A stretch of DNA of 50,410 nt from Lachnospiraceae bacterium (GCA_910575035.1 CAJTDL010000034.1:1-50410), one strand, 5' to 3'. Positions 32,410 through 39,687 are shown, counted from the stretch's first letter. The notes: generated from the letters alone by a model not told the origin. Made by a program: numbers and translations.

Positions 32410-32433
32410 ATGAAGTTTGACAGGGGAGGTTAG
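32410..32433 (+). CDS. conserved 7-residue micro-ORF, copy 4
   Basis: Encodes M-K-F-D-R-G-G (TAG). The upstream AGGGGGTG is a weaker ribosome site than in copies 2-3. It is still intact although the gene it precedes (32551) is broken. Confidence 0.4.
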   Translation: MKFDRGG

Positions 32434-32459
32434 GCGGTATGTCTGCAGGATGGGATGAA

Positions 32460-32514
32460 CTGCTCGGACTTATCATGAGAGAGCAGGGGCGGCTCTGAAC
32501 GACTGAGGGGCTGC
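32460..32514 (+). ncRNA. repeated two-hairpin leader RNA element, copy 4
   Basis: Stem 1 is CTGCTC (32460-32465) with GAGCAG (32481-32486); both sides changed relative to copy 2 and pairing is kept. The 15-nt loop starts GGACTT. Stem 2 is GCGGCTC (32489-32495) with GGGCTGC (32508-32514) around TGAACGACTGAG. It lies 36 nt before the start at 32551. Confidence 0.62.
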
Positions 32515-32550
32515 CGTTAAAACAATTGATGACAATGGAGGATTTGAAAA

Positions 32551-33097
32551 ATGAGCGTAAATGGAATAGGAACAACAGGATATCCAGCATGGCAGGGAGC
32601 AAGAAAAAACACAGCAGAATACTGTAAGAAAGAATTTTGCAGAACAGATAAACAATGTGGCAGGTGCAAAGCCACATACATCTATAGTCTATATGAAAAC
32701 GGATGATATGCTGTACTCTGGCGGTAACGGGACAGGGCTGTCTTTCTACATTAAATATGCGGAAGGTTCAACGGAGGATGATCCGACTGTGATTGCAAAA
32801 GGTGTTGATGAGAATGGAAATGAATTTGAGCAGACCATACATATCAACAAGATTAATCCCCAGAATGCTTCATTAGTGGAAATGACGGCTTTGGAATCAT
32901 ATATGGGGGTGGATAAGAATGGAGGGCTTACATCATTACCGCCTGAAACTGGAATGATGGGGTTGAGTGACAGGACAGATTTTATGGATATGTTCCAAAA
33001 GCAGATTAGCGATATGATACTGTTGAGCCAGAAAAGGGCGGCGGCATACTACCAGTACAGTATGCAGGCGTATTGGGACTTTATGAATAAGAAATAA
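32551..33097 (+). pseudogene. MSVNGIG array protein, frameshifted
   Basis: Starts M-S-V-N-G-I-G-T-T-G-Y-P-A-W-Q-G-A-R-K, almost the same as 19862. After about 20 residues the related sequence continues in another frame (N-F-A-E-Q-I-N-N-V-A-G-A). It then has K-G-V-D-E-N-G-N-E-F-E-Q-T-I-H-I-N-K-I and a Y-W-D-F-M-N-K-K end. An indel between about 32599 and 32640, possibly in the A-run, explains the break. Leader RNA copy 4 and micro-ORF copy 4 precede it. Confidence 0.82.
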
Positions 33098-33110
33098 ATT
33101 CCAATAGACA

Positions 33111-33169
33111 CATATCTCCGATAAGCCACGGAGGGCAGTCATCCTCGGCGTTCTGGCGGATTAGGGAGA
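33111..33169 (+). repeat. TATCCCC leader element, copy 3
   Basis: CATATCTCCGATAAGCCACGG...GGATTAGGGAGAA: TCTCC (33115-33119) pairs with GGAGA (33165-33169). In the copies at 20424 and 21983 the arms are TCCCC and GGGGA, so both sides changed together. Confidence 0.55.
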
Positions 33170-33291
33170 AACTTGAAAAATATTTGATGGAAATTATGAC
33201 ATTGTGGCAGAAGGTTGCGTAGCACTTATTTTTCTTTTGATTAGTTGCGTATGCAATATTTATCGGGCATTTAGCAATAGGTGTCTGCATT

Positions 33292-33837
33292 GTGGAAAAA
33301 TACGATTGTCAAATGGCAAATACTGCTCACATTGTGGAAAGGAGATTTGAATCCGAGTTCCAGTCCGAGGGGACGGGCTCCGCCGTCCATGTATATGACG
33401 GGAACGGCGACGAGGTACTGACGTATACCGCGGGCGTGGGCTGGTATGAGAAGGAGTCGAAGGCGGAGACGCAGGTACACGGGGCTTTGAAGGCCGCCTA
33501 CTATGGCTTGAGCGAAATCGAAGGAAAACTTTTGAAAATTTTTACTCATGGAAAATGTAACATTTCTAGTCGGGAGGCAAACAGAAATCAAATACTGATA
33601 TTCAAGGATAAAGAGGATAGAGAAGAATTTGAGATTTATTTTGAGGAACATTTTGAAGATTTTACTGATGAAGAAATTCAGGAGGAGTATCAATTTTATA
33701 TACAAGAGGAGGATAGAAATGAATTGGGAGGTGGGGTTTATTCTGTTTTTCAAGTTGCCAAGACTGCTAAAATTTATGAGCAGTGGTGTAATGAAACCCA
33801 CCGAAAATATTATGAAGAATGGAAATGGGAAATATGA
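33292..33837 (+). CDS. chimeric array protein, probably a fragment
   Basis: A frame of up to 181 residues. The first in-frame ATG is 33313; the exact start is uncertain and no ribosome site is clear. Codons for F-Q-S-E-G-T-G-S-A-V-H-V-Y-D-G-N-G-D-E through G-V-G-W-Y-E-K-E-S-K-A-E-T (about 33350-33520) are GC-rich. From about 33525 the DNA turns AT-rich and encodes an acidic tail (F-E-E-H-F-E-D-F-T-D-E-E-I). In another frame, 33283-33351 carries a zinc-ribbon scrap (C-L-H-C-G-K...C-S-H-C-G-K). This looks like the 3' end of an array-type gene joined to unrelated DNA. Expression is doubtful. Confidence 0.45.
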   Translation: MEKYDCQMANTAHIVERRFESEFQSEGTGSAVHVYDGNGDEVLTYTAGVGWYEKESKAETQVHGALKAAYYGLSEIEGKLLKIFTHGKCNISSREANRNQILIFKDKEDREEFEIYFEEHFEDFTDEEIQEEYQFYIQEEDRNELGGGVYSVFQVAKTAKIYEQWCNETHRKYYEEWKWEI

Positions 33838-33879
33838 CATAAATACAATGTATTTTAGTGAACGGAGGATGGAAGGTAA

Positions 33880-34659
33880 ATGCATGATGTGAATATAACA
33901 GACTGGTTTACAATAGAAACGATTGACCGTGACACGTTTGCGATCAGTGAATATAAGCATTGGGAAGAAACTCATTGCTATCTATTGTGTGGGACGGAAA
34001 AAGCTGTTTTGGTTGATACTGGCTTAGGAGTTGACAATATAAAGAGAATTGTAGATAGTTTAACATCATTACCTGTAATGGTAGTTACTACACATATCCA
34101 TTGGGACCATATTGGCGGGCATAAACATTTTAAGGACATTGCAGTGCATGAAAAGGAAAAAGACTGGTTATCGGTTCAGTTTCCAATCCCTTTACAGGCA
34201 GTAAAAGGCAATCTGATGTGCAAACCATGTGATTATCCGAAAAACTTTAACATTGAGGAATATCAAATTTTCAATGGAACACCTCAGAGGATTTTGTATG
34301 ATGGGGACTGTCTGGATTTAGGGGATAGAAAGCTGACGGTTATCCATACGCCCGGACATTCACCGGGGCATTGTTGCTTTTATGAACCGGATAGAAAATA
34401 TTTGTTTTCTGGCGACTTAATATATCAGGGCTGTCTTGACGCATTTTATCCTACTACAGATCCGCAGTTGTTTTTACAGTCTGTTAGGAAAATACAGCAT
34501 TTAAGTATAAGCAGAGTATTACCCGGACATCATCAGTTGAACATTCCTGTTAATATAATTGGCAGGATTGAAAATGGATTTAGCAAATTATCAGATGAAG
34601 GAAAGTTAAAGCAGGGAAATGGCGTATTTGATTTTGAAGATTTTCAAATACATATTTAA
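33880..34659 (+). CDS. MBL-fold metallo-hydrolase
   Basis: A 259-residue enzyme with the full metal motif H-I-H-W-D-H-I-G-G-H (about 72-81), the second histidine in H-T-P-G-H-S-P-G-H and the aspartate in F-S-G-D-L-I-Y, plus a late P-G-H-H. The substrate is unknown; many relatives hydrolyse thioesters, lactones or cyclic nucleotides. ACGGAGGATGG precedes the ATG. It is unrelated in detail to the MBL pseudogene at 28182. Confidence 0.9.
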   Translation: MHDVNITDWFTIETIDRDTFAISEYKHWEETHCYLLCGTEKAVLVDTGLGVDNIKRIVDSLTSLPVMVVTTHIHWDHIGGHKHFKDIAVHEKEKDWLSVQFPIPLQAVKGNLMCKPCDYPKNFNIEEYQIFNGTPQRILYDGDCLDLGDRKLTVIHTPGHSPGHCCFYEPDRKYLFSGDLIYQGCLDAFYPTTDPQLFLQSVRKIQHLSISRVLPGHHQLNIPVNIIGRIENGFSKLSDEGKLKQGNGVFDFEDFQIHI

Positions 34660-34705
34660 TCGGGATTGTTGGAGAAGAATACATGGAATAATTTATGATG
34701 TGAAA

Positions 34706-34739
34706 ACCGCTGTAATGGATTTATGCCATATACAGCGGT
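34706..34739. terminator. TATGG/CCATA-type hairpin between convergent genes
   Basis: ACCGCTGTA (34706-34714) pairs with TACAGCGGT (34731-34739), with inner ATGG/CCAT. It lies between the MBL gene (+) and the XRE gene (-) and could end both transcripts. Confidence 0.6.
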
Positions 34740-34802
34740 CTGTCGTTTATGTGTTTGGATTATAGACTGTGTGAAAACAGTAAGTGTTGAAACTTTAATG
34801 CC

Positions 34803-35132
34803 CTATTTTCGCAGTGATGCTTTTAAGGCTTGTATGGTATCTGTAATAATCATTAGTTCGTGGCTGGTACAATCTTCAAGCAGACTTGCAATTTGGCTGC
34901 AATAAGTGTGTTCTGCATTTTGCAATTCATCGCATAACAGTTCATCCGCAGAGCAGGATAGTGAATTAAGAATTGTGATGAACACTTTTAGGCTTGGAAT
35001 ACAGTTGCCTGTTTCTATATGTGATATATGGGTAGTGCCGACTTCACATAATTCTGCCAGCCGTTCTTGGGAAAGGTTGTGCTCTAACCGCTTTTTTCGG
35101 ATTCTGCTACCTATGATTTTATAATCTATCAT
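34803..35132 (-). CDS. XRE family transcriptional regulator
   Basis: A 109-residue protein. The N-terminal HTH reads I-G-S-R-I-R-K-K-R-L-E-H-N-L-S-Q-E-R-L-A-E, then V-G-T-T-H-I-S-H-I-E-T-G (residues 8-45). The C-terminal helices are of unknown role. A good GAGGTGACG site precedes the ATG. It diverges from the third array of tagged proteins and may regulate it. Confidence 0.92.
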   Translation of the reverse strand: MIDYKIIGSRIRKKRLEHNLSQERLAELCEVGTTHISHIETGNCIPSLKVFITILNSLSCSADELLCDELQNAEHTYCSQIASLLEDCTSHELMIITDTIQALKASLRK

Positions 35133-35307
35133 ATCGTCACCTCTCTGTAGATTGTATGTGCAATCCGACTATATTGTAATGACTTAAAAGTGCAAACAGA
35201 TAAAATAATGCAATTTTCTATAAATAATTGTAATGGATGTGACGATATAAAAGATAAGACGAATGGTAGGAAATGGATTTTTATTTATATCAAGGAGGAT
35301 ATGGCAT

Positions 35308-36099
35308 ATGGCAATGAATGTAAATGGAAACATACAACAGGCTGGAGCAGCAAAAGATTGGTTTCAGAATATGAAGGTTAATCAGTCCAATGAAAAAGCA
35401 GTGGACACAGTGCCATCGGATGCGGATCAGGGGATAAAACTTACAATCTCATCGGAGGGGATTGACAGTTATCGGAAACAGATTCAGGGAAGTGGCATGA
35501 AAGCAAAGTCTTATGAAGATGTGGTAAATAGACGCAATTCTATAAAACAGGCATCAAAGTCCATAATAGTGAATTATCATGGGCAGTTAGCCGAAGAAGT
35601 GGGAAAGCTGAAAGGACAGCGGGAAAGCGGCAGCACATACAGCCTTGCAGACAAAGCAGAGGACTATGTGAAAGCATATGGAAATCTTTATGATGAAATT
35701 GTGCAGGGTTATAAAGATGGCACAAGGCATTTTTATGTGGAGGATGAAAACTCTGAAACAGGTTATCGGCAGTTGACTATGGAAGAAGAACTGAGTAGTT
35801 TGGACAAAGCATACAAAGCAGCAACAGACAAGGCAGAAACTGATAGGAAAGCGTTAAAGATTATTGAGGAAGGTATGGCAAAGATATCTAAAGTAAAAGG
35901 CGCGGGAACATCAGCTACTGATTCCAATAAAACACAGCAGGTGGAAAATGAAACCGGACAGGATAATATTGGACAGAAAATGGTTACATTGGCACAGGCA
36001 TGGAAAGAGGCTTATCAGGTTTCCGGTTCTAAAGATAACGGAATGGAAAAGGTTTTATCTATGTTGAATGATATGTTCCGTATTAGCAATAAAGCGTGA
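35308..36099 (+). CDS. array protein with MNVNG N-terminus
   Basis: A 263-residue soluble protein of unknown function starting M-A-M-N-V-N-G-N-I-Q-Q. It has no signal peptide. The middle is helical and charged, with Y-V-K-A-Y-G-N-L-Y-D-E-I and an E-E-L-S-S-L-D-K-A-Y-K-A-A-T-D-K-A-E coiled-coil-like stretch. It has no C-terminal tag. AAGGAGG at 35292-35298 is 9 nt before the ATG at 35308. It heads the third array, 13 nt before the next gene. Confidence 0.75.
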   Translation: MAMNVNGNIQQAGAAKDWFQNMKVNQSNEKAVDTVPSDADQGIKLTISSEGIDSYRKQIQGSGMKAKSYEDVVNRRNSIKQASKSIIVNYHGQLAEEVGKLKGQRESGSTYSLADKAEDYVKAYGNLYDEIVQGYKDGTRHFYVEDENSETGYRQLTMEEELSSLDKAYKAATDKAETDRKALKIIEEGMAKISKVKGAGTSATDSNKTQQVENETGQDNIGQKMVTLAQAWKEAYQVSGSKDNGMEKVLSMLNDMFRISNKA

Positions 36100-36112
36100 G
36101 GAGGTATATGCT

Positions 36113-36778
36113 ATGCTTATAATAAGAGATTTTAGTAATAGATTTCAGCAGATGTCAGGAATGCCCATCAATAGTAAAGGTGGGAAGGACATATTGAGAA
36201 AAGCAGGAATTGACACAAATAGCAAACAATATCAGGCAGTAATGCAAAGTATGTCATCTGCAAGTCATGGTGTTGGCTATACGACTGTTTCAGCAATTAA
36301 AAACAGAATGAGTCGGTATGATAAAGATGGTGATTATGTCAGTCCTTTAACAGGGATGGCGGGGTTGGTCGTGACAGATAAAAACCGTGCAAGCAAGAAT
36401 AAAATTATTTCTATTCCTGAGAGTAGCAGAGATGAGATGTTTGAGCTGACCAAAAAGGAATTTCTAAGGGAAAACGGTGTTGCCAATGGAGATACAACAA
36501 AACGTACTGATGTCTATATGAATTTGTATAGAAAGATGAATAAAAATGACAGATTAGCAGCAGGGCATACCTTAGAACAATATGAACGTGCGTATACACA
36601 GGCCTTTGTTGATGCAGTAAAAAAGATAAATCCGAAGTGGGGACCAGGTAAACCGATTTCGGATGGTGCTTTAGATGACATTACAAGAGAGTCTATTGAT
36701 AGCGCACTTGTGAAGTCAGGAAGTGAACTTGTGAAAAGGTCGTCTGTTTCAGGCAGTTCATTGGATTTACAAATATAA
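36113..36778 (+). CDS. array protein, paralogue of 18952, C-terminal GSSLDLQI tag
   Basis: A 221-residue paralogue of the 229-residue protein at 18952. It shares A-G-I-D-T-N-S, Y-D-K-D-G-D-Y and the identical block P-E-S-S-R-D-E-M-F-E-L-T-K-K-E-F. It also shares G-D-T-T-K-R-[ST]-D-V-Y and R-L-A-A-G-H-T. The N-terminus D-F-S-N-R-F-Q-Q-M-S-G and the end G-S-S-L-D-L-Q-I carry the shared motifs. GTGAGGAGG overlaps the previous gene's end and precedes the ATG at 36113. The DNA is much more AT-rich than the 18952 gene, so the two diverged in different backgrounds. Confidence 0.8.
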   Translation: MLIIRDFSNRFQQMSGMPINSKGGKDILRKAGIDTNSKQYQAVMQSMSSASHGVGYTTVSAIKNRMSRYDKDGDYVSPLTGMAGLVVTDKNRASKNKIISIPESSRDEMFELTKKEFLRENGVANGDTTKRTDVYMNLYRKMNKNDRLAAGHTLEQYERAYTQAFVDAVKKINPKWGPGKPISDGALDDITRESIDSALVKSGSELVKRSSVSGSSLDLQI

Positions 36779-36841
36779 AATTTTTTCAGCTTGATAGAAC
36801 CATCTGAAAGAAATAAAAACGGTTTCAAAGGAGTGGCAGCA

Positions 36842-36916
36842 GTGGAAATTGAAGACTATATGTCAAGAAACGATTTTTTTCAGTTTATATTAAGGGGGAT
36901 AACAACATGCAGATAA
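36842..36916 (+). CDS. 24-residue leader ORF overlapping the next gene
   Basis: GTG start behind AAAGGAG. It encodes M-E-I-E-D-Y-M-S-R-N-D-F-F-Q-F-I-L and ends 10 nt inside the next gene, whose AAGGGGG ribosome site it covers. This is a typical layout for translational coupling. It may also be chance. Confidence 0.35.
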   Translation: MEIEDYMSRNDFFQFILRGITTCR

Positions 36917-37554
36917 ACAGAGACAACTATTCATATTATTCTAATTTGGTACAACAGATGGCAGGTAATAAGAAAAAATCAAGTGATGCGCTGGCGCAAT
37001 GCGATTATGGCAATTTTGCTTTGCGTTTTAAGCCAGTTGATATTAGTTTTACAAAACCAAACTGGGATAATATTATGACAAAGCGCGATAAACCTGCGAT
37101 GTCAGAAGAAGAATTTGAAGAAGCCATAAAGGAACTTGCGAGAAAAGAATTTGCTACTGGAAAAAGAGACGATCAGGCATACCGTAAACTGTGTATGCAA
37201 CATGGGGAAACGGTGTCTCCAGATCGTAAGGCAATTTATGAATCCAGTATGAAAAAAACCGGAGGCAAAATGAATGCTGCCTGTATGTTTTGGGATTCAA
37301 AAGGCAATAAAACGCTGTCTTATAATCCGGAATCAAGGAATTGGAAAGCTATAAGTACAGATGAAGAGTTTGCGAGGGCAAGACTGTTTACTTCTATCTA
37401 CAATGATGAGCTGGCTCGTCTGAAAAAAGAGTATGGGGAAAATGCAAAAGGAACAGTATCATATCAACAGATAGAGTCTGATTTATCTGCTAATGGGAGC
37501 GCAAAATCAACTGCTGAAAAGAGTGTTGGCAGTTCATTGGATTTACAGATATAA
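36907..37554 (+). CDS. array protein with C-terminal GSSLDLQI tag
   Basis: A 215-residue soluble protein. The N-terminus N-R-D-N-Y-S-Y-Y-S-N-L-V-Q-Q-M-A-G resembles the D-Y-S...Q-x-M-x-G pattern of 18952 and 36113, and the end is V-G-S-S-L-D-L-Q-I. Between these it shows no similarity to either. It contains E-E-E-F-E-E-A-I-K-E-L-A-R-K-E-F, recalling the E-L-T-K-K-E-F block. Function unknown; the shared ends with a different middle are the main point of interest. Confidence 0.78.
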   Translation: MQINRDNYSYYSNLVQQMAGNKKKSSDALAQCDYGNFALRFKPVDISFTKPNWDNIMTKRDKPAMSEEEFEEAIKELARKEFATGKRDDQAYRKLCMQHGETVSPDRKAIYESSMKKTGGKMNAACMFWDSKGNKTLSYNPESRNWKAISTDEEFARARLFTSIYNDELARLKKEYGENAKGTVSYQQIESDLSANGSAKSTAEKSVGSSLDLQI

Positions 37555-37637
37555 AACTGTTTATGGACAAGAAAATCTTTTCATGGAAATATTATCTGTA
37601 AACATAAATAATATTAGATGTTGGTTTTGGAGGCAGT

Positions 37638-37838
37638 ATGGAAAGCAGTCTTTTAGAGTTTGAGTGTGTTGGCATAGAAGATGGTGGTAAAATTCCGATT
37701 GCAAATACTGGCCGGGGACGGGATATATCACCAGAATTTGTGATTAAGAACCTTTCTTCAAAGGCAAAAACACTTGCTGTTACGCTGGAAGAGTTCCCTT
37801 TTTTAGTATCTGAGAAAGCGAGGAGTGTTTATCTATGA
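37638..37838 (+). pseudogene. N-terminal fragment of a PEBP (YbhB/YbcL) protein
   Basis: 66 codons: D-G-G-K-I-P-I-A-N-T-G-R-G-R-D-I-S-P-E-F, then L-S-S-K-A-K-T-L-A-V-T-L-E, as in the first third of PEBP/Raf-kinase-inhibitor-like proteins, then an unrelated tail. The remaining ligand-binding fold is absent. GGAGGCAGT precedes the ATG. Its end overlaps the HxlR start by 4 nt (ATGA). Confidence 0.7.
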
Positions 37839-38200
37839 AAATACGCACAGAATATACATGCCCTTTGGAACTGCTACATGACATGATTAAGGGAAAATGG
37901 AAACCTATCATTCTATGGCGGCTGCGTCTTGGAGCTACATCTTTAGCGAAACTGGAACGTGATATAGACGGCATTACACAAAAAATGCTGTTAGAGCAGC
38001 TAAAAGAACTAACGGAATATGGATTTGTTGAAAAAAAATCTTATGAGGGATACCCACTTCATGTAGAATATTCCCTCACAAACGATATGGGCATGGAAAT
38101 ACTGGAGGCATTAAGGATCATGCAGCATATAGGGATTGATTATCTGAAGGCAAATGGCATGGAACACATATTGCAGGAAAAAGGGGTAGTCCCGGATTAG
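37835..38200 (+). CDS. HxlR family transcriptional regulator
   Basis: A 121-residue winged-helix regulator with the conserved cysteine (Y-T-C-P-L-E), I-K-G-K-W-K-P-I-I-L-W-R-L, recognition helix I-T-Q-K-M-L-L-E-Q-L-K-E-L and wing G-Y-P-L-H-V-E-Y-S-L. It is not closely related to the HxlR at 13406. A complete PEBP gene lies 83 nt downstream and a PEBP fragment upstream, so regulation of PEBP genes is likely. Confidence 0.92.
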   Translation: MKIRTEYTCPLELLHDMIKGKWKPIILWRLRLGATSLAKLERDIDGITQKMLLEQLKELTEYGFVEKKSYEGYPLHVEYSLTNDMGMEILEALRIMQHIGIDYLKANGMEHILQEKGVVPD

Positions 38201-38283
38201 TACCCACGAAAAAGTGGGTAATTTACTGTTTGGTAACCACTGTTTATAATATTGTCAGAAAATCGAATGAGAGGTTATTGAAG

Positions 38284-38778
38284 ATGAATGTTACAAGCAG
38301 TGGTATTATAGGCGGGGTAATTGAGCCTCAGTATGGCGGGCATGGGACACAGTTTAATGAAAACGGTATCCCTACTTATTCGTTGCCTTTTACAGTGGAA
38401 AATGCACCACAGGAAACAGTATCGCTTGCCATTGTCTTAGAGGATAAGGATGCTTATCCAGTGACAGGGGGATTTGCATGGATACACTGGCTGGCGGCAA
38501 ACATAATACGTTTTGAAATCAAAGAGAATGAGAGCCAGACGGCAGATGATTTTGTGCAGGGACGGAATAGCTGGACAAGCATACAGGGCGGTGAACAGTC
38601 CGCAGAGCTTTCTTTCTATTATGGCGGAATGACACCACCCGATAAACCACACATATATGAACTTCATGTATATGCTTTGGATAAAATGCTTGATTTGGTT
38701 TTTGAGAGGAATATCTTTTGTGTCCCATATGAAGTGTTTTCGTTCTGTAGGTCAAAAGAACCGTCGCATATGGATTGA
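38284..38778 (+). CDS. YbhB/YbcL family PEBP-like protein
   Basis: A 164-residue phosphatidylethanolamine-binding-protein fold. Landmarks are the G-I-P-T-Y-S-L-P-F start strand, S-L-A-I-V-L-E-D-K-D-A-Y and F-A-W-I-H-W-L, G-R-N-S-W, and the Y-Y-G-G-M-T-P-P-D-K-P-H ligand-site motif. The cellular role in bacteria is uncertain. GAGAGGTTATTGAAG precedes the ATG at 38284, inside a longer open frame. Confidence 0.9.
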   Translation: MNVTSSGIIGGVIEPQYGGHGTQFNENGIPTYSLPFTVENAPQETVSLAIVLEDKDAYPVTGGFAWIHWLAANIIRFEIKENESQTADDFVQGRNSWTSIQGGEQSAELSFYYGGMTPPDKPHIYELHVYALDKMLDLVFERNIFCVPYEVFSFCRSKEPSHMD

Positions 38779-38790
38779 AATATCCGTTTA

Positions 38791-38819
38791 TTGTTTGATA
38801 AAAGATATTATGGTACAAT
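38791..38819 (+). promoter_or_regulatory. promoter of the tautomerase gene
   Basis: TTGTTT (38791-38796), a 17-nt spacer and TACAAT (38814-38819), 45 nt before the start at 38864. Confidence 0.5.
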
Positions 38820-38863
38820 AAAATAGAATTTTTAGAGTTGGATAAATTTGAAAGGAGAAGAAA

Positions 38864-39073
38864 ATGCCATATATTACAGTTGAGAGTGGTGCATTATCAG
38901 ATGAACAAAAAGAGGAATTGATTAAACGATTGACAGAAATATCTTCCGAAATTATGCAAGTGCCACAGGAATTTTTTGTAACCACAATTAAGGAAGTGTC
39001 AGATAAAAATTTTGGTATCGGCGGAAAAACGATTGATAAAGTAAAAAAGGAATACATGGAGAAACAACAATAA
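38864..39073 (+). CDS. 4-oxalocrotonate tautomerase family protein
   Basis: A 69-residue small tautomerase. The catalytic proline follows the initiator Met (M-P-Y-I-T-V), with K-E-E-L-I-K-R-L-T helices and a V-P-Q-E-F-F-V-T segment. The substrate is unknown. AAAGGAGAAGAAA precedes the ATG. Confidence 0.9.
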   Translation: MPYITVESGALSDEQKEELIKRLTEISSEIMQVPQEFFVTTIKEVSDKNFGIGGKTIDKVKKEYMEKQQ

Positions 39074-39122
39074 CTTTCAACTTGTCTGGATGGAAAATCA
39101 GAAGTCATGGAGATAATACATA

Positions 39123-39542
39123 ATGAAAGACTATATAATGAATCGAGTACATGAATTGTACTGGAATGGTGATATAAATTGTGCGAGAACGGCAATCATT
39201 TGTTTGAGTGAATTATTTGAAATTACTGTTGAACCGCAAACAATCTGGTCTGCGGTTGGATTGCATGGTGCCGCCGGCTATAGGGCGCAGTGTGGTTTAA
39301 TTGAAGGTACACTTATGTTTATAGGAATTTATTTTCATATCTTAGGAAAAACAGAAGATGAAATTGTATCTGCATGTTATAATTTTGCGTCTGCTTTTGA
39401 TAAATCATTTGGTTCGTTAAGGTGTTTTGAACTACGTCCTACAGGTTTTTCAGAAAGCGATCCACCACATATGTGTGAAAATCTGACTTGTAATGGAATT
39501 GAATTTGCATACCAATATATTTTAGAAATCACAAAGCAGTAG
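39123..39542 (+). CDS. C_GCAxxG_C_C family protein
   Basis: A 139-residue protein with the helical family pattern: C-A-R-T at the start, a G-L-H-G-A-A-G-Y-R-A-Q-C-G-L core and later cysteines (S-A-C-Y, R-C-F-E-L-R, M-C-E-N-L-T-C). Several cysteines suggest redox or metal binding; the function is unknown. The core is degenerate (H-G-A-A-G instead of G-C-A-G). The tautomerase stop lies 50 nt upstream and a GGAGATAATACATA leader is present. Confidence 0.8.
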   Translation: MKDYIMNRVHELYWNGDINCARTAIICLSELFEITVEPQTIWSAVGLHGAAGYRAQCGLIEGTLMFIGIYFHILGKTEDEIVSACYNFASAFDKSFGSLRCFELRPTGFSESDPPHMCENLTCNGIEFAYQYILEITKQ

Positions 39543-39687
39543 GCAGCTTTCGGCTTACATTTGCATGGTTCTGCAAAATGTTTTTGTATTTCTACCACTG
39601 GTTGCACAGATGTGTAGGAAACTATATTGAGGGCAACCAGGGTTTTTGATATTGTTTAGGTATCAAAAACAAGGAGGACAGGATATT

